The translations under genes were made by a program, and so were the position numbers. The notes beneath the pieces were generated by a model. That model was not told where the DNA came from. It made no database searches and was given only the letters and a program-made list of their open reading frames with translations. DNA of 64,000 nt from JARRPM01 sp963765545 (GTDB lineage Bacteria; Pseudomonadota; Gammaproteobacteria; Pseudomonadales; Halieaceae), in the NCBI GenBank assembly GCA_963765545.1, contig CAVXWW010000002.1, positions 1-64,000 of the forward strand. Direction: 5' to 3'. Shown here piece by piece: positions 8,356-16,778 of this stretch; position 1 is the stretch's first letter; each line of letters begins with the position of its first letter.

Positions 8356-9717
8356 GTGAGTGTCGCTCAGCGCGGGGAGCTGGGGGGCTGGGGCAGCCGC
8401 ACAACTTTTGTCCTTGCACTGGCCACGGCGGCCATCGGCATGGGCAGTCTGTGGCGGTTTTCCTACCTCCTGGGCGAGAACGGCGGGGGCCTGTTCATGC
8501 TGGCTTACCTGCTGTGCCTGTTCCTGGTGGCGGTGCCGGTGATGATCGCCGAGGTGATTATCGGCAGCCACGGCCGCGGCGCGCCGGTGGTGGCCATTCG
8601 CTGGGCGGCTGACCGCTCCTTGCTTTCGCGCGGCTGGATGATCGTGGGCTGGCTGGCCTGCGCCACGGGGCTGCTGGTCCTGTCGTATTACGTGGTGGTG
8701 GCGGGCTGGTCGCTGGCTTATGCCTGGAATATGTCCAGCGGGGTATTTGCCTCTGCCAGTGCGCCGCTGGTGGCGCAGCAGTTCGAGTTGCTGCTGGATG
8801 ACGTGTTGTTGATGATCTACTGGCAGACGCTGTTCCTGGTGCCCGCCGTGGTTATTCTTGCGATGGGTATTCGCGGTGGCCTTGGCACGCTGGTCTGGCT
8901 GGCGGTGCCGTGCATGTTTGCCCTGCTGGCGGCACTGATAAAGTTCGGCTTTGACGCGGGAGACATTCCCGCAACCCGGGAATTCCTGTTCTCGATCAAG
9001 GCGGTGGATTTCTCCTGGGCATCGGTGCTGGCAGCCCTGGGGCACGCGCTCTTTACCCTGGGGGTGGGCGTGGGTACCGGGATCAGTTTTGGCGCCTATA
9101 CCCCGGCGCGCCTGCCTATAGGCCGGTCGGTGATGGCCGTGGCCGTGTTCGACACCGCTATCGCGCTGATGGCCGGGCTGGCGATATTCCCCATCGTATT
9201 TGCCAATAATATGGAGCCGTCCATGGGGCCGGGCCTGATGTTTATCAGCCTGCCCTATGCGTTTGGCAATACCATGCAGGGTGAGCTGTTCGGCACCTTG
9301 TTCTTTGCCCTGGTGGTGCTGGCGGCGCTCGGTTCTGTGGTGGCTATTATGGAACCGGTGATCGGGGTGGTGATGCAGCGACTGCGCCTGGGGCGCATCA
9401 GCGCCGCACTCACCGTGGGTTTACTGGTGTGGTTGCTGGCGCTGGTGGTTACCCTGTCGTTTGCACCGGGCGAGCACGACACCCGGTTGGCCAACGGCAG
9501 CCTGTTTCGCTGGGTGGATTCGCTCAGCGCTAACTACATGCTGCCGCTGGTGGCGCTACTCACGGCAATACTGGTGGGTTGGCGGCTGCGGCCGGAAATA
9601 CTGCGGCGTGAGTTGTACCGGGAAATGGACCTGTTTTTCTCGCTGTGGCAGCGGCTGTTGCGGTATATTGCCCCGCCGGCGATTGTGATAATCGTCGTCG
9701 CCGCACTCATGCATTAG
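8356..9717 (+). CDS. Sodium-dependent transporter, neurotransmitter:sodium symporter (NSS) family
   Basis: A 453-residue inner-membrane protein starting at a GTG. The first helix carries the hallmark NSS motif (GMGSLWRFSYLLGENGGG, near residues 28-46), which forms the sodium and substrate site. About eleven to twelve hydrophobic helices follow, as in bacterial LeuT/TnaT-like members. The family takes up amino acids or similar compounds with sodium ions. The substrate cannot be read from sequence. The gene is divergent from smpB and is followed by rnfH. The glycine-rich GVGTGISFGAYTP segment corresponds to the conserved unwound region of helix 6. Confidence 0.9.
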   Translation: MSVAQRGELGGWGSRTTFVLALATAAIGMGSLWRFSYLLGENGGGLFMLAYLLCLFLVAVPVMIAEVIIGSHGRGAPVVAIRWAADRSLLSRGWMIVGWLACATGLLVLSYYVVVAGWSLAYAWNMSSGVFASASAPLVAQQFELLLDDVLLMIYWQTLFLVPAVVILAMGIRGGLGTLVWLAVPCMFALLAALIKFGFDAGDIPATREFLFSIKAVDFSWASVLAALGHALFTLGVGVGTGISFGAYTPARLPIGRSVMAVAVFDTAIALMAGLAIFPIVFANNMEPSMGPGLMFISLPYAFGNTMQGELFGTLFFALVVLAALGSVVAIMEPVIGVVMQRLRLGRISAALTVGLLVWLLALVVTLSFAPGEHDTRLANGSLFRWVDSLSANYMLPLVALLTAILVGWRLRPEILRRELYREMDLFFSLWQRLLRYIAPPAIVIIVVAALMH

Positions 9718-9745
9718 CGTTCAACACGTAACTGGAGGCCAGGGC

Positions 9746-10081
9746 ATTAACGAGAGCATTAACCAGGGCGCCAGCGGCACCATCAAGGTAGAGGTGGCTT
9801 ACGCACTGCCCGACAAGCAGGCCATTGTGGCGGTAGATGTCAGCCCGGGCACCACCGCGCTGGATGCCGCCCGGCTGTCAGGCATTGGCGAACAGTTCGA
9901 GGGTATCGACCTGGACAACGCCAAGCTGGGTATCTTCGGGTCAGTGGTATCGCCGGAGCATGTGCTGGCAGAGGGGGACAGGGTGGAGATTTACCGGCCC
10001 CTCATCGCCGACCCCAAGGAAGTGCGCAAGGCCAGGGCCGCGCGGGCTAAAGAGCGTCGGCAGGAAGAGGGCGCCAGCTAG
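9746..10081 (+). CDS. rnfH: RnfH family ubiquitin-like protein (probable ATT start)
   Basis: The conserved part reads KVEVAYALPDKQAI...GVFGSVVSPEHVLAEGDRVEIYRPLIADPKE in pattern, with the diagnostic RVEIYRPLIADPKE near the C-terminus. RnfH is a small beta-grasp protein, named from rnf clusters and often paired with RatA; its exact role is unsettled. The only standard in-frame start is the GTG at 9794, which would remove the first beta-strand (IKVEV). An ATT at 9746 follows TGGAGG by 7 bases and gives 111 residues, so I choose it, with moderate confidence. The stop overlaps the stop of the convergent bamE. No ratA homologue is visible beside it. Confidence 0.75.
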   Translation: MNESINQGASGTIKVEVAYALPDKQAIVAVDVSPGTTALDAARLSGIGEQFEGIDLDNAKLGIFGSVVSPEHVLAEGDRVEIYRPLIADPKEVRKARAARAKERRQEEGAS

Positions 10082-10452
10082 CTGCTGGGGTCGGTATCAG
10101 CGTTCTCGGTGTCCGTGGCCACCTGGCCTTCGTCCATCTCGATGTCAGTTTCGAAGCTCACCAGGGTTTCGCCGTCAAAGTAGACCATCAAACGCGATTC
10201 GCTCAGTACATTCTGGCCGTTGCGTTTGATGTAGGGGTAGTCCCAGCGGCTCTGGTTGAACGGGTCTTCCAGTAAGGGGGTACCCAGAATGAAGCGAACC
10301 TGGCGGCGGCTCATGCCGGGCTGCAGCTGTGTCACCATTTCCGGCGTGACAATATTGCCCTGTTCCACGTCGATCTTGTAGACGCCGGGAAAGCCAATAA
10401 AGCCACAGGCGCTGAGGCAGAGAGCTGCTAGCAGGGGAACAAGGACGCGCAT
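10078..10452 (-). CDS. bamE: Outer membrane assembly lipoprotein BamE (SmpA/OmlA)
   Basis: A 124-residue lipoprotein of the beta-barrel assembly (BAM) complex. It has a signal peptide with lipobox LSAC (Cys16). The BamE fold signatures YKIDVEQGNIVTPEMV, LQPGMSRRQVRFILGTPLLEDPF and RWDYPY follow. It sits in the inner leaflet of the outer membrane and stabilises the BamA-BamD interaction. It is divergent from fur, with 74 bases between starts, an arrangement seen in many gammaproteobacteria. The acidic C-terminal extension (residues 105-124) is longer than in E. coli. Confidence 0.95.
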   Translation of the reverse strand: MRVLVPLLAALCLSACGFIGFPGVYKIDVEQGNIVTPEMVTQLQPGMSRRQVRFILGTPLLEDPFNQSRWDYPYIKRNGQNVLSESRLMVYFDGETLVSFETDIEMDEGQVATDTENADTDPSS

Positions 10453-10526
10453 GGGTTAAAACTTCCACTTCTGTAACCGGGGTGGCATCATACCGTTACT
10501 GGACTGCACAGAGAACCCCTCTCAAA

Positions 10527-10955
10527 ATGACCGACGAAAATCAGGAACTGCGTAAAGCCGGCCTGAAAGTAACCCTGCCCCGCCTGAAAATCCTGCAGAT
10601 TCTCGAGTCTTCCGAAGGGGTGCAACAACACCTCAGCGCGGAGGACGTCTACCTGGCATTGCGGGCCGCCGGGGAGGAAGTCGGCCTGGCAACCGTGTAC
10701 CGGGTACTGACCCAGTTTGAAAGCGCGGGGCTGGTGGATCGCCACAACTTCGAGGCGGGTCACTCCGTGTTTGAGCTGGCCAAGGGTGAGCATCACGATC
10801 ACATGGTATGCGTCGCATCCGGCGAGGTTATCGAGTTTACCGATCCCGTTATTGAATTGCGCCAGCGCGAGATCGCCGCAGAGCATGGCTACGACCTGGT
10901 GGATCACTCACTGGTGTTGTACGTGCGCAAGAAAACAGGGGAAGGGGAGGCCTGA
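10527..10955 (+). CDS. fur: Ferric uptake regulator Fur
   Basis: A 142-residue iron-responsive repressor. The winged-helix domain spans about residues 1-85 (LKVTLPRLKILQILE, HLSAEDVYLAL, VGLATVYRVLTQFESAGLV). The dimerisation and metal domain follows with GEHHDHMVC. The CxxC pair of E. coli Fur is reduced to one Cys (CVAS), so the structural zinc may be absent, as in Pseudomonas Fur. The ATG at 10527 is chosen because MTDENQELRKAGLKVT matches the usual N-terminus; the upstream frame to 10482 would overlap the divergent promoter region. Autoregulation is likely from family knowledge, but I do not see a clear Fur box. Confidence 0.96.
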   Translation: MTDENQELRKAGLKVTLPRLKILQILESSEGVQQHLSAEDVYLALRAAGEEVGLATVYRVLTQFESAGLVDRHNFEAGHSVFELAKGEHHDHMVCVASGEVIEFTDPVIELRQREIAAEHGYDLVDHSLVLYVRKKTGEGEA

Positions 10956-10991
10956 TCCTCCCCCTGCAGGGCTTTACAGTCCGCTCGTCTG

Positions 10992-12641
10992 TCAGTTCTC
11001 CAGCATCTCCCGGGCATGGGCCCGGGTCTGGTCGGTAATCTTCACGCCGCCCAGCATGCGGGCAATTTCCTCAACCTTATCTTCTTCGCGCAGCGAGTCC
11101 ATGCTGGTTTCCACCGACTTGGCCTCAATACTCTTGCTGACCCGCAGATGCTGGTGACCCTGGGCCGCAACCTGCGGCAGGTGCGTTACACACAGCACCT
11201 GTGCCTGTTCGGCGAGGGTGCGCAGCAGTTTACCGACCACTTCTGCCACGGCGCCGCCAATACCCACGTCCACCTCGTCAAATACCATGCTGGGCACCGT
11301 ACCGCTGCTGGCGGTAACCACCTGTATGGCAAGGCTTATGCGGGACAGCTCGCCGCCCGAGGCAATCTTGCCCAGTGGCTGGGTGGGGGCCCCCGGGTTA
11401 GTGCTGATCAGGAACTCCACGTCTTCACTGCCGTGGGGGTGGGGGTCCTTGCTGTCCCGGGGCGCCAGGGCAATCTCCAGTTGGCAGTGGCCCATGGCCA
11501 GCGAGGCCAGCACCGAACTGGCCTGTTTGACCAGCTTGCTGGCAGAGCTGCGCCGTTTTTTGCTCAGTTTCGTGGCGCAGCTGGTGTAGCGCTCGTTCAA
11601 ATCGGCCAACTCGGCGGCCAGTTCTTCAATGCGCTCGCCGCCGTCGGTCAATTCCTGCAGTTCCTGGCGCAGGTTGAGGTGCAGTTCGCCTACCGCCTCG
11701 GGTAGCACCCGGTGTTTGCGGGCCACGTCGTAGATGTGCTCCAGCCGCTGCTCCACTTCTTCCAGGCGCTGGGGGTCGATTTCCACGCTGTCTATATGCA
11801 GCTGTATCTCCGAGCTGGCTTCACTGAGCTGGATGGCTGCGGAATCCAGTAGCTCCCTGGCATTGCCCGCCGCCGGGGTTGCCTGGGCATCAGAGCTCAG
11901 CAACTGCAGGGCCTTGCGAATACCACTCTCATGCTCCTCGCACAGGTCCAGCGCCTGGTGCGATGCCTTCAGGATATGCTCGGCATTGGCCAGCAACTTC
12001 AGTTCCTGCTCCAGTGCACCCAGCTCACCCTGTTGCAGGTTCAGTGTGTCCAGTTCATCCACCTGGTAGGCCAGCAGCTGGGCGCGGGCAGTCTGTTCAT
12101 CCCGGGTGCTGGTGAGCAGGTTCAGTTCCCGCTGGCCGCGCAGCCAGTCAGAGGCAATCTGCTCTACCTCCAGGGTGAGCGGCATGTGGCCGGCGAAAGC
12201 ATCCAGCAGGCCGCGCTGTACCGGTTTGCGCAGCAGCGACTGGTGGGCGTGCTGGCTGTGAATATCGATCAACAGGGAGCCCAGCTCGGCGCAATCCTGC
12301 AAGGTTGAGGTGGTGCCGTTGATATAGGCGCGGCTGCGTCCCTCGGCGGTGACCAGGCGGCGCAACAGGCATTCCTCGCCAGTGTACAGGTCACGTTCCT
12401 GCAACCAGGCGCTGGCCTGGGGGATGGCGCTGATATCAAAGCCCGCGATGACTTCAGCGCGCTCGCAGCCGTGGCGCACGGCTTTCGGGTCTGCCCGGTC
12501 ACCCAGGCACAGGCCCAGCGCGTCCAGCATGATGGACTTGCCGGCGCCGGTCTCGCCGGTGATCACGGTCATGCCGGGGGCAAAGTCGATCTCCAGCGTC
12601 GCAACGATGGTGTAATTACTGATACTGATGTGGGTGAGCAT
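10992..12641 (-). CDS. recN: DNA repair protein RecN
   Basis: A 549-residue SMC-like ATPase that gathers DNA ends during double-strand-break repair. Walker A is GETGAGKS near residue 30. Long coiled-coil arms occupy roughly 150-370. The signature LGKIASGGELSRISLA near 430 and Walker B SMVFDEVDVGIGG near 462 complete the ATPase head. The gene is convergent with fur and divergent from hrcA, a common gammaproteobacterial order. SOS control is usual for recN. The upstream bases 12642-12700 were scanned by eye and no clear LexA box was found. Confidence 0.97.
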   Translation of the reverse strand: MLTHISISNYTIVATLEIDFAPGMTVITGETGAGKSIMLDALGLCLGDRADPKAVRHGCERAEVIAGFDISAIPQASAWLQERDLYTGEECLLRRLVTAEGRSRAYINGTTSTLQDCAELGSLLIDIHSQHAHQSLLRKPVQRGLLDAFAGHMPLTLEVEQIASDWLRGQRELNLLTSTRDEQTARAQLLAYQVDELDTLNLQQGELGALEQELKLLANAEHILKASHQALDLCEEHESGIRKALQLLSSDAQATPAAGNARELLDSAAIQLSEASSEIQLHIDSVEIDPQRLEEVEQRLEHIYDVARKHRVLPEAVGELHLNLRQELQELTDGGERIEELAAELADLNERYTSCATKLSKKRRSSASKLVKQASSVLASLAMGHCQLEIALAPRDSKDPHPHGSEDVEFLISTNPGAPTQPLGKIASGGELSRISLAIQVVTASSGTVPSMVFDEVDVGIGGAVAEVVGKLLRTLAEQAQVLCVTHLPQVAAQGHQHLRVSKSIEAKSVETSMDSLREEDKVEEIARMLGGVKITDQTRAHAREMLEN

Positions 12642-12790
12642 GGTCAGGGCCTGGAATTTTCGCCAGTTATACCGCAGATAGTGGGCCGCATAAACAGCTA
12701 CTTGGTTCGCAGCTTGGCTGCCGATGCTTTGTAATTGACAGGCGCTGTGATAAAACCAGTACAGGAAGACGTGTGCAGTCAGGAGAGGCG

Positions 12791-13819
12791 ATGGCAGATA
12801 TTACGGAGCGGGCCCAAATCTTATTGAAAACCCTGGTGGAACGCCACATTCGCGATGGGCAGCCGGTGGGGTCGAAAACACTGCTGGAAGAGGCGGGCCT
12901 GCCGGTCAGTGCGGCCACTATTCGCAATGTCATGTCCGACCTCGAGGAAAAGGGCTACCTCCACTCTCCCCATACTTCCGCCGGGCGGGTGCCCACGGCC
13001 ATGGGTTATCGCCTGTTTGTCGACAGCCTGCTGCAGATGAGGCCCCTGGACGAGGATGCTATGAGCCGGATGCGCGCGGAGCTCAACCCGGACAAGTCCT
13101 CTACCGAGCTGGTGCAATCCGCGTCAGCCCTGTTGTCCAGTGTTACCGCCCAGGCGGGCCTGGTGACGGTGCCCAGGCAGGAGGCAAACCAGTTGCGGCA
13201 GGTGGAGTTTCTGCCCCTGTCAGGCGACAGGGTGCTGGTGATCCTGGTGATCAACGAGCGGGAAGTGCAGAACCGCATCATTCACACCCAGCGCATCTTC
13301 AGCGAGGCCGAGCTGCGCGATGCGGCGGCGATGGTCAACCAGCGTTTCGCGGGCCGGCCGCTGCAGACGGTGCAGGAGCAGATTCTCAAGGAAATGCAGG
13401 ACGCGCGCAGCCAGATCGATAACTACCTGCAGGCCTCCCTGGACCTGGCCAACCAGGCCCTGGAGCAGGAGCCTGAGGGTGAGGATTGTATGGTGGTGGG
13501 CAAGTCCCGGCTGGTGGGTAATGCCACCGCCGAGGAAATGCTGCAGCTGCGCGGCCTGTTCGACGCCTTTGAGCGCAAAAAAGACCTGCTGCACCTGCTG
13601 GAACGGTGCAGCCGGGCCGAGGGTGTGCAGATTTTTATCGGCGAGGAAGCGGGCTACAAGGTGTTCGGTAATTACAGTGTTATCACCGCTCCCTACAATG
13701 ACGGGGACCGTATGCTGGGGGTGCTGGGGGTGATCGGCCCCACCCGTATGGCTTACGAGCGGGTCATCCCCATCGTCGATGTCACCGCCAGAATGCTGAG
13801 CTCGGCCCTGAGCACCTGA
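12791..13819 (+). CDS. hrcA: Heat-inducible transcription repressor HrcA
   Basis: A 342-residue repressor that classically binds CIRCE inverted repeats and is kept active by GroEL. The N-terminal winged helix (ITERAQILLKTLVERHIRDGQPVGSKTL, SAATIRNVMSDLEEKGYLHSPHTSAGRVPT) is highly conserved. The start at 12791 has AGGAG 5 bases upstream; a GTG at 12773 is less likely. It opens the heat-shock block but lies 158 bases before grpE. I see no CIRCE sequence between here and dnaK, so its target may be groESL elsewhere. The rest of the protein matches the HrcA domain through MLGVLGVIGPTRMAYERVIP. Confidence 0.96.
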   Translation: MADITERAQILLKTLVERHIRDGQPVGSKTLLEEAGLPVSAATIRNVMSDLEEKGYLHSPHTSAGRVPTAMGYRLFVDSLLQMRPLDEDAMSRMRAELNPDKSSTELVQSASALLSSVTAQAGLVTVPRQEANQLRQVEFLPLSGDRVLVILVINEREVQNRIIHTQRIFSEAELRDAAAMVNQRFAGRPLQTVQEQILKEMQDARSQIDNYLQASLDLANQALEQEPEGEDCMVVGKSRLVGNATAEEMLQLRGLFDAFERKKDLLHLLERCSRAEGVQIFIGEEAGYKVFGNYSVITAPYNDGDRMLGVLGVIGPTRMAYERVIPIVDVTARMLSSALST

Positions 13820-13860
13820 AGCCGCGATACCCAGCGGCGTTAACTTCCTGCCTTTAGCGC

Positions 13861-13889
13861 CTTGAATTAGCCGGCGGTTACCCCCATAT
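13861..13889 (+). promoter_or_regulatory. Sigma-32-type heat-shock promoter before grpE
   Basis: CTTGAA at 13861-13866 and CCCCATAT at 13882-13889, separated by 15 bases, closely match the RpoH consensus (CTTGAA...CCCCATNT). The site lies 88 bases before the grpE start. Confidence 0.75.
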
Positions 13890-13977
13890 CTTCTGCGAAA
13901 CCTATAGCGCGCCAGCCCGGGAAGCCCCGGCTGCGCGTCTTATCTGACCCGTAACAGCCATAAAATGGAGGGTAGGC

Positions 13978-14577
13978 GTGGCCGAACACAAACAGGAACA
14001 GGCAGAAACCGTTGACGATACGCAGCAGGCGTCTTCAGACGCTTCCCCGGAAGCGGCGATAGAGGCGGCCGAAGCCGCCCTCAACGAGGCTGAGGCCGAG
14101 GGCGATGCTGTCCCCGAAGACCCCATAATTCAGCTGGAAGGGGAGGTGGCCGCTGCCCGGGATGCCGCGCTGCGAGCCCAGGCTGACGCCCAGAACGTCA
14201 AGCGCCGGGCGGAGCAGGATGTGGAAAAGGCCCGCAAGTTTGCGCTGGAGAGCTTCGCCCGTGAATTGCTCGCGGTGGTGGACAACCTGGAGCGCGCCCT
14301 GGAGGCCACCGCCGGCCAGGACGCGGCCGTAAAGCCCGTTACCGAAGGGGTTGAATTGACCCTGAAGAGCTTCCTGGACGCGCTTCGCAAGTTCAATGTC
14401 GAGGCTGTTGACCCCCAGGGCGAGCCCTTCGACCCCAATTTGCACCAGGCCATGAGCATGGTGGAGAACAATGAGGTAGAGCCAAATTCCGTGATAGCGG
14501 TGATGCAGAAGGGCTATACCCTCAATGGCCGCCTGTTGCGCCCCGCGATGGTGATGGTCAGCAAGGCGGCCGGATAA
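13978..14577 (+). CDS. grpE: Nucleotide exchange factor GrpE
   Basis: A 199-residue DnaK nucleotide-exchange factor starting at a GTG. An acidic, disordered N-terminus (1-55) precedes the long dimeric helix (EVAAARDAALRAQADAQNVKRRAEQDVEKARKFA in pattern). The C-terminal beta-domain carries the family motifs GVELTLKSFLDALRKF and NEVEPNSVIAVMQKGYTLNGRLLRPAMVMVSK. It stands between hrcA and dnaK with its own heat-shock promoter. An acidic N-terminal extension is common in the family. Confidence 0.97.
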   Translation: MAEHKQEQAETVDDTQQASSDASPEAAIEAAEAALNEAEAEGDAVPEDPIIQLEGEVAAARDAALRAQADAQNVKRRAEQDVEKARKFALESFARELLAVVDNLERALEATAGQDAAVKPVTEGVELTLKSFLDALRKFNVEAVDPQGEPFDPNLHQAMSMVENNEVEPNSVIAVMQKGYTLNGRLLRPAMVMVSKAAG

Positions 14578-14610
14578 GCCGCACCGGGGCAAAGAATCCT
14601 GCCCCTGGCC

Positions 14611-14639
14611 CTTGAATTTAGGCTATTGGGGCCAATATA
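14611..14639 (+). promoter_or_regulatory. Sigma-32-like promoter before dnaK
   Basis: CTTGAA at 14611-14616, then a 15-base spacer and CCAATATA at 14632-14639. This resembles the grpE promoter but with a weaker -10. It lies 60 bases before the dnaK start. Confidence 0.55.
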
Positions 14640-14698
14640 GAGAACATCGCAATTAGAGTGGCAGGCAGGGCCTGCCCAACCGACTGGAGAAAAAACAC

Positions 14699-16627
14699 AT
14701 GGGCAAGATTATTGGTATCGACCTCGGCACCACCAACTCCTGCGTATCCGTTCTGGAGGGTGGCAAGCCAAGGGTTATAGAAAACGTGGAAGGTGATCGC
14801 ACCACCCCGTCTATCGTCGGCTACACGGACGAGGGCGAAATCCTGGTAGGCCAGAGCGCCAAGCGCCAGGCCGTCACCAACCCCCACAACACCCTGTATG
14901 CGGTAAAGCGCCTGATCGGCCGCAAATTCAAGGATGACGTGGTACAAAAAGACATCAAGATGGTCCCCTACAAGATTGTAGAGGCGGACAACGGTGATGC
15001 CTGGGTGCAGGTGCGTGATGAAAAAATGGCGCCGCCGCAGGTGTCTGCAGAAGTACTGCGCAAAATGAAGAAGACCGCCGAGGAGTTTCTCGGTGAGCCG
15101 GTGACCGAAGCGGTTATTACCGTACCGGCCTATTTCAACGATTCCCAGCGTCAGGCAACCAAGGACGCGGGTAAAATTGCCGGCCTGGAAGTAAAGCGTA
15201 TTATCAATGAGCCCACTGCGGCGGCGCTGGCCTATGGCATGGACAAGGCCAAGGGCGATCACACCATCGCGGTATACGACCTGGGTGGCGGCACCTTCGA
15301 CATCTCCATTATCGAGATCGCGGAAGTGGACGGCGAGCACCAGTTTGAAGTGCTCTCTACCAACGGTGACACTTTCCTGGGTGGTGAAGATTTTGACATG
15401 CGTCTCATCGAGTACCTGGCGGCTGAGTTCAAGAAGGAAAGCGGCATAGACCTGCATCAGGATCCGCTCGCTCTGCAGCGTCTCAAAGAGGCCGCTGAAA
15501 AAGCGAAAATCGAGCTGTCCAGTGCCCAGCAAACCGAGGTAAACCTGCCTTACATTACTGCTGATGCTACCGGTCCCAAGCACCTGGTGGTCAAGCTGTC
15601 CCGCGCCAAGCTGGAGTCGCTGGTGGAAGAGCTGGTCAATCGCTCCATGGAGCCGGTGAAGACCGCACTGAAAGATGCGGGCCTGAGCCCCAGCGAGATC
15701 CACGATGTCATCCTGGTAGGCGGGCAGACCCGTATGCCCATGGTGCAGAAGGTGGTGGCAGACTACTTCGGCAAAGAGCCGCGCAAGGACGTGAACCCCG
15801 ACGAGGCCGTGGCTATCGGCGCTTCGATCCAGGGCGCTGTGCTGGCCGGTGATGTGAAAGACGTTCTGCTGCTGGACGTGACCCCGCTGACCCTCGGTAT
15901 CGAGACCATGGGTGGAGTCGCCACGCCGCTGATCGAGAAGAACACTACGATTCCGACCAAGAAATCGCAGATCTTCTCCACCGCTGAGGACAACCAGACC
16001 GCGGTGACCATTCACGTGGTCCAGGGTGAGCGCAAGCAGGCGACGGGCAACAAGTCCCTGGGCCGCTTCGACCTGGCAGATATTCCGCCCTCACCCCGGG
16101 GCATGCCCCAGATCGAGGTAACCTTCGACCTGGATGCCAACGGTATCCTGCACGTGTCCGCCAAGGACAAGGCGACCGGCAAGGAGCAGTCCATCCGGAT
16201 CACCGCATCCGGCGGCCTGACCGATGAAGATATCGAGAAAATGGTCGCTGACGCTGAGGTCAATGCAGAGGCGGATGCCAAGTTCGCCGATCTGATTGCC
16301 TCGCGCAACACGCTGGATGGCCTGGTACACGCGGCTCGCAAAACCATAGAGGAAGCCGGCGAGAACGCAACCGACGAGGAAAAAGCCGCCATTGAGGCAG
16401 CGATTACCGAGGCGGAGGAAGCGCTCAAGGCAGACGACAAGGACGCGGTTGATGCCGCGGCTGCGAAACTGACCGAGGCGACCAACCCGGTGGCCCAGAA
16501 GATGTATGCGGCCCAGGGCGCAGCAGCTGAAAATGCCGCTGCCGGTGAGGGCGCGGAACAGGCTGAAGCGGCCGCGGACGACGTGGTTGACGCCGAGTTC
16601 GAGGAAGTGAAAGACGACAAGAAGTAA
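14699..16627 (+). CDS. dnaK: Chaperone protein DnaK (Hsp70)
   Basis: A 642-residue Hsp70. The nucleotide-binding domain begins GKIIGIDLGTTNSCVSVLEG and contains VYDLGGGTFDISI and VGGQTRMPMVQ. The linker DVLLLDVTPLTLGIETMGG leads into the substrate-binding domain. The acidic tail ends DAEFEEVKDDKK, close to the EEVKD co-chaperone-binding end of E. coli DnaK. It refolds proteins in an ATP cycle with DnaJ and GrpE, both encoded alongside. A GGAG ribosome site lies 10 bases upstream. Length is standard for proteobacteria. Confidence 0.98.
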   Translation: MGKIIGIDLGTTNSCVSVLEGGKPRVIENVEGDRTTPSIVGYTDEGEILVGQSAKRQAVTNPHNTLYAVKRLIGRKFKDDVVQKDIKMVPYKIVEADNGDAWVQVRDEKMAPPQVSAEVLRKMKKTAEEFLGEPVTEAVITVPAYFNDSQRQATKDAGKIAGLEVKRIINEPTAAALAYGMDKAKGDHTIAVYDLGGGTFDISIIEIAEVDGEHQFEVLSTNGDTFLGGEDFDMRLIEYLAAEFKKESGIDLHQDPLALQRLKEAAEKAKIELSSAQQTEVNLPYITADATGPKHLVVKLSRAKLESLVEELVNRSMEPVKTALKDAGLSPSEIHDVILVGGQTRMPMVQKVVADYFGKEPRKDVNPDEAVAIGASIQGAVLAGDVKDVLLLDVTPLTLGIETMGGVATPLIEKNTTIPTKKSQIFSTAEDNQTAVTIHVVQGERKQATGNKSLGRFDLADIPPSPRGMPQIEVTFDLDANGILHVSAKDKATGKEQSIRITASGGLTDEDIEKMVADAEVNAEADAKFADLIASRNTLDGLVHAARKTIEEAGENATDEEKAAIEAAITEAEEALKADDKDAVDAAAAKLTEATNPVAQKMYAAQGAAAENAAAGEGAEQAEAAADDVVDAEFEEVKDDKK

Positions 16628-16637
16628 AGAGCTGCAG

Positions 16638-16673
16638 GCAGTGAAGGGGGTGATCCCCCCTTCACTGCTTTTT
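16638..16673 (+). terminator. Terminator after dnaK
   Basis: GCAGTGAAGGGGG (16638-16650), loop TGAT, then CCCCCCTTCACTGC and TTTTT. This strong stem may partly separate dnaK from dnaJ. Confidence 0.85.
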
Positions 16674-16710
16674 AACGGCCGGTTATCAATTGCCGGCCCC
16701 GGGAAAGACC

Positions 16711-16745
16711 ATGACGACGCGGGACTTAAGTGCCCGCGTAGTCAT
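16711..16745 (+). repeat. Second long inverted repeat between dnaK and dnaJ
   Basis: ATGACGACGCGGG (16711-16723) pairs with CCCGCGTAGTCAT (16733-16745) with one mismatch. A smaller hairpin, GCGGTTCGAAAACCGC, follows at 16755-16770, just before the dnaJ start. These may affect mRNA stability or dnaJ translation; no known regulatory RNA was recognised. Confidence 0.5.
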
Positions 16746-16778
16746 TTCAGATAAGCGGTTCGAAAACCGCAAGGGTTT

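Noticed and set aside
8257..9045. Minus-strand 262-codon frame opposite the transporter
   Set aside because: His-, Gln- and Arg-rich translation typical of antisense to a hydrophobic protein.
13820..14698. CIRCE operator for HrcA
   Set aside because: No TTAGCACTC-N9-GAGTGCTAA or close match was found.
14618..16015. Long minus-strand frame opposite dnaK
   Set aside because: Antisense shadow of a well-conserved gene; no family resemblance.
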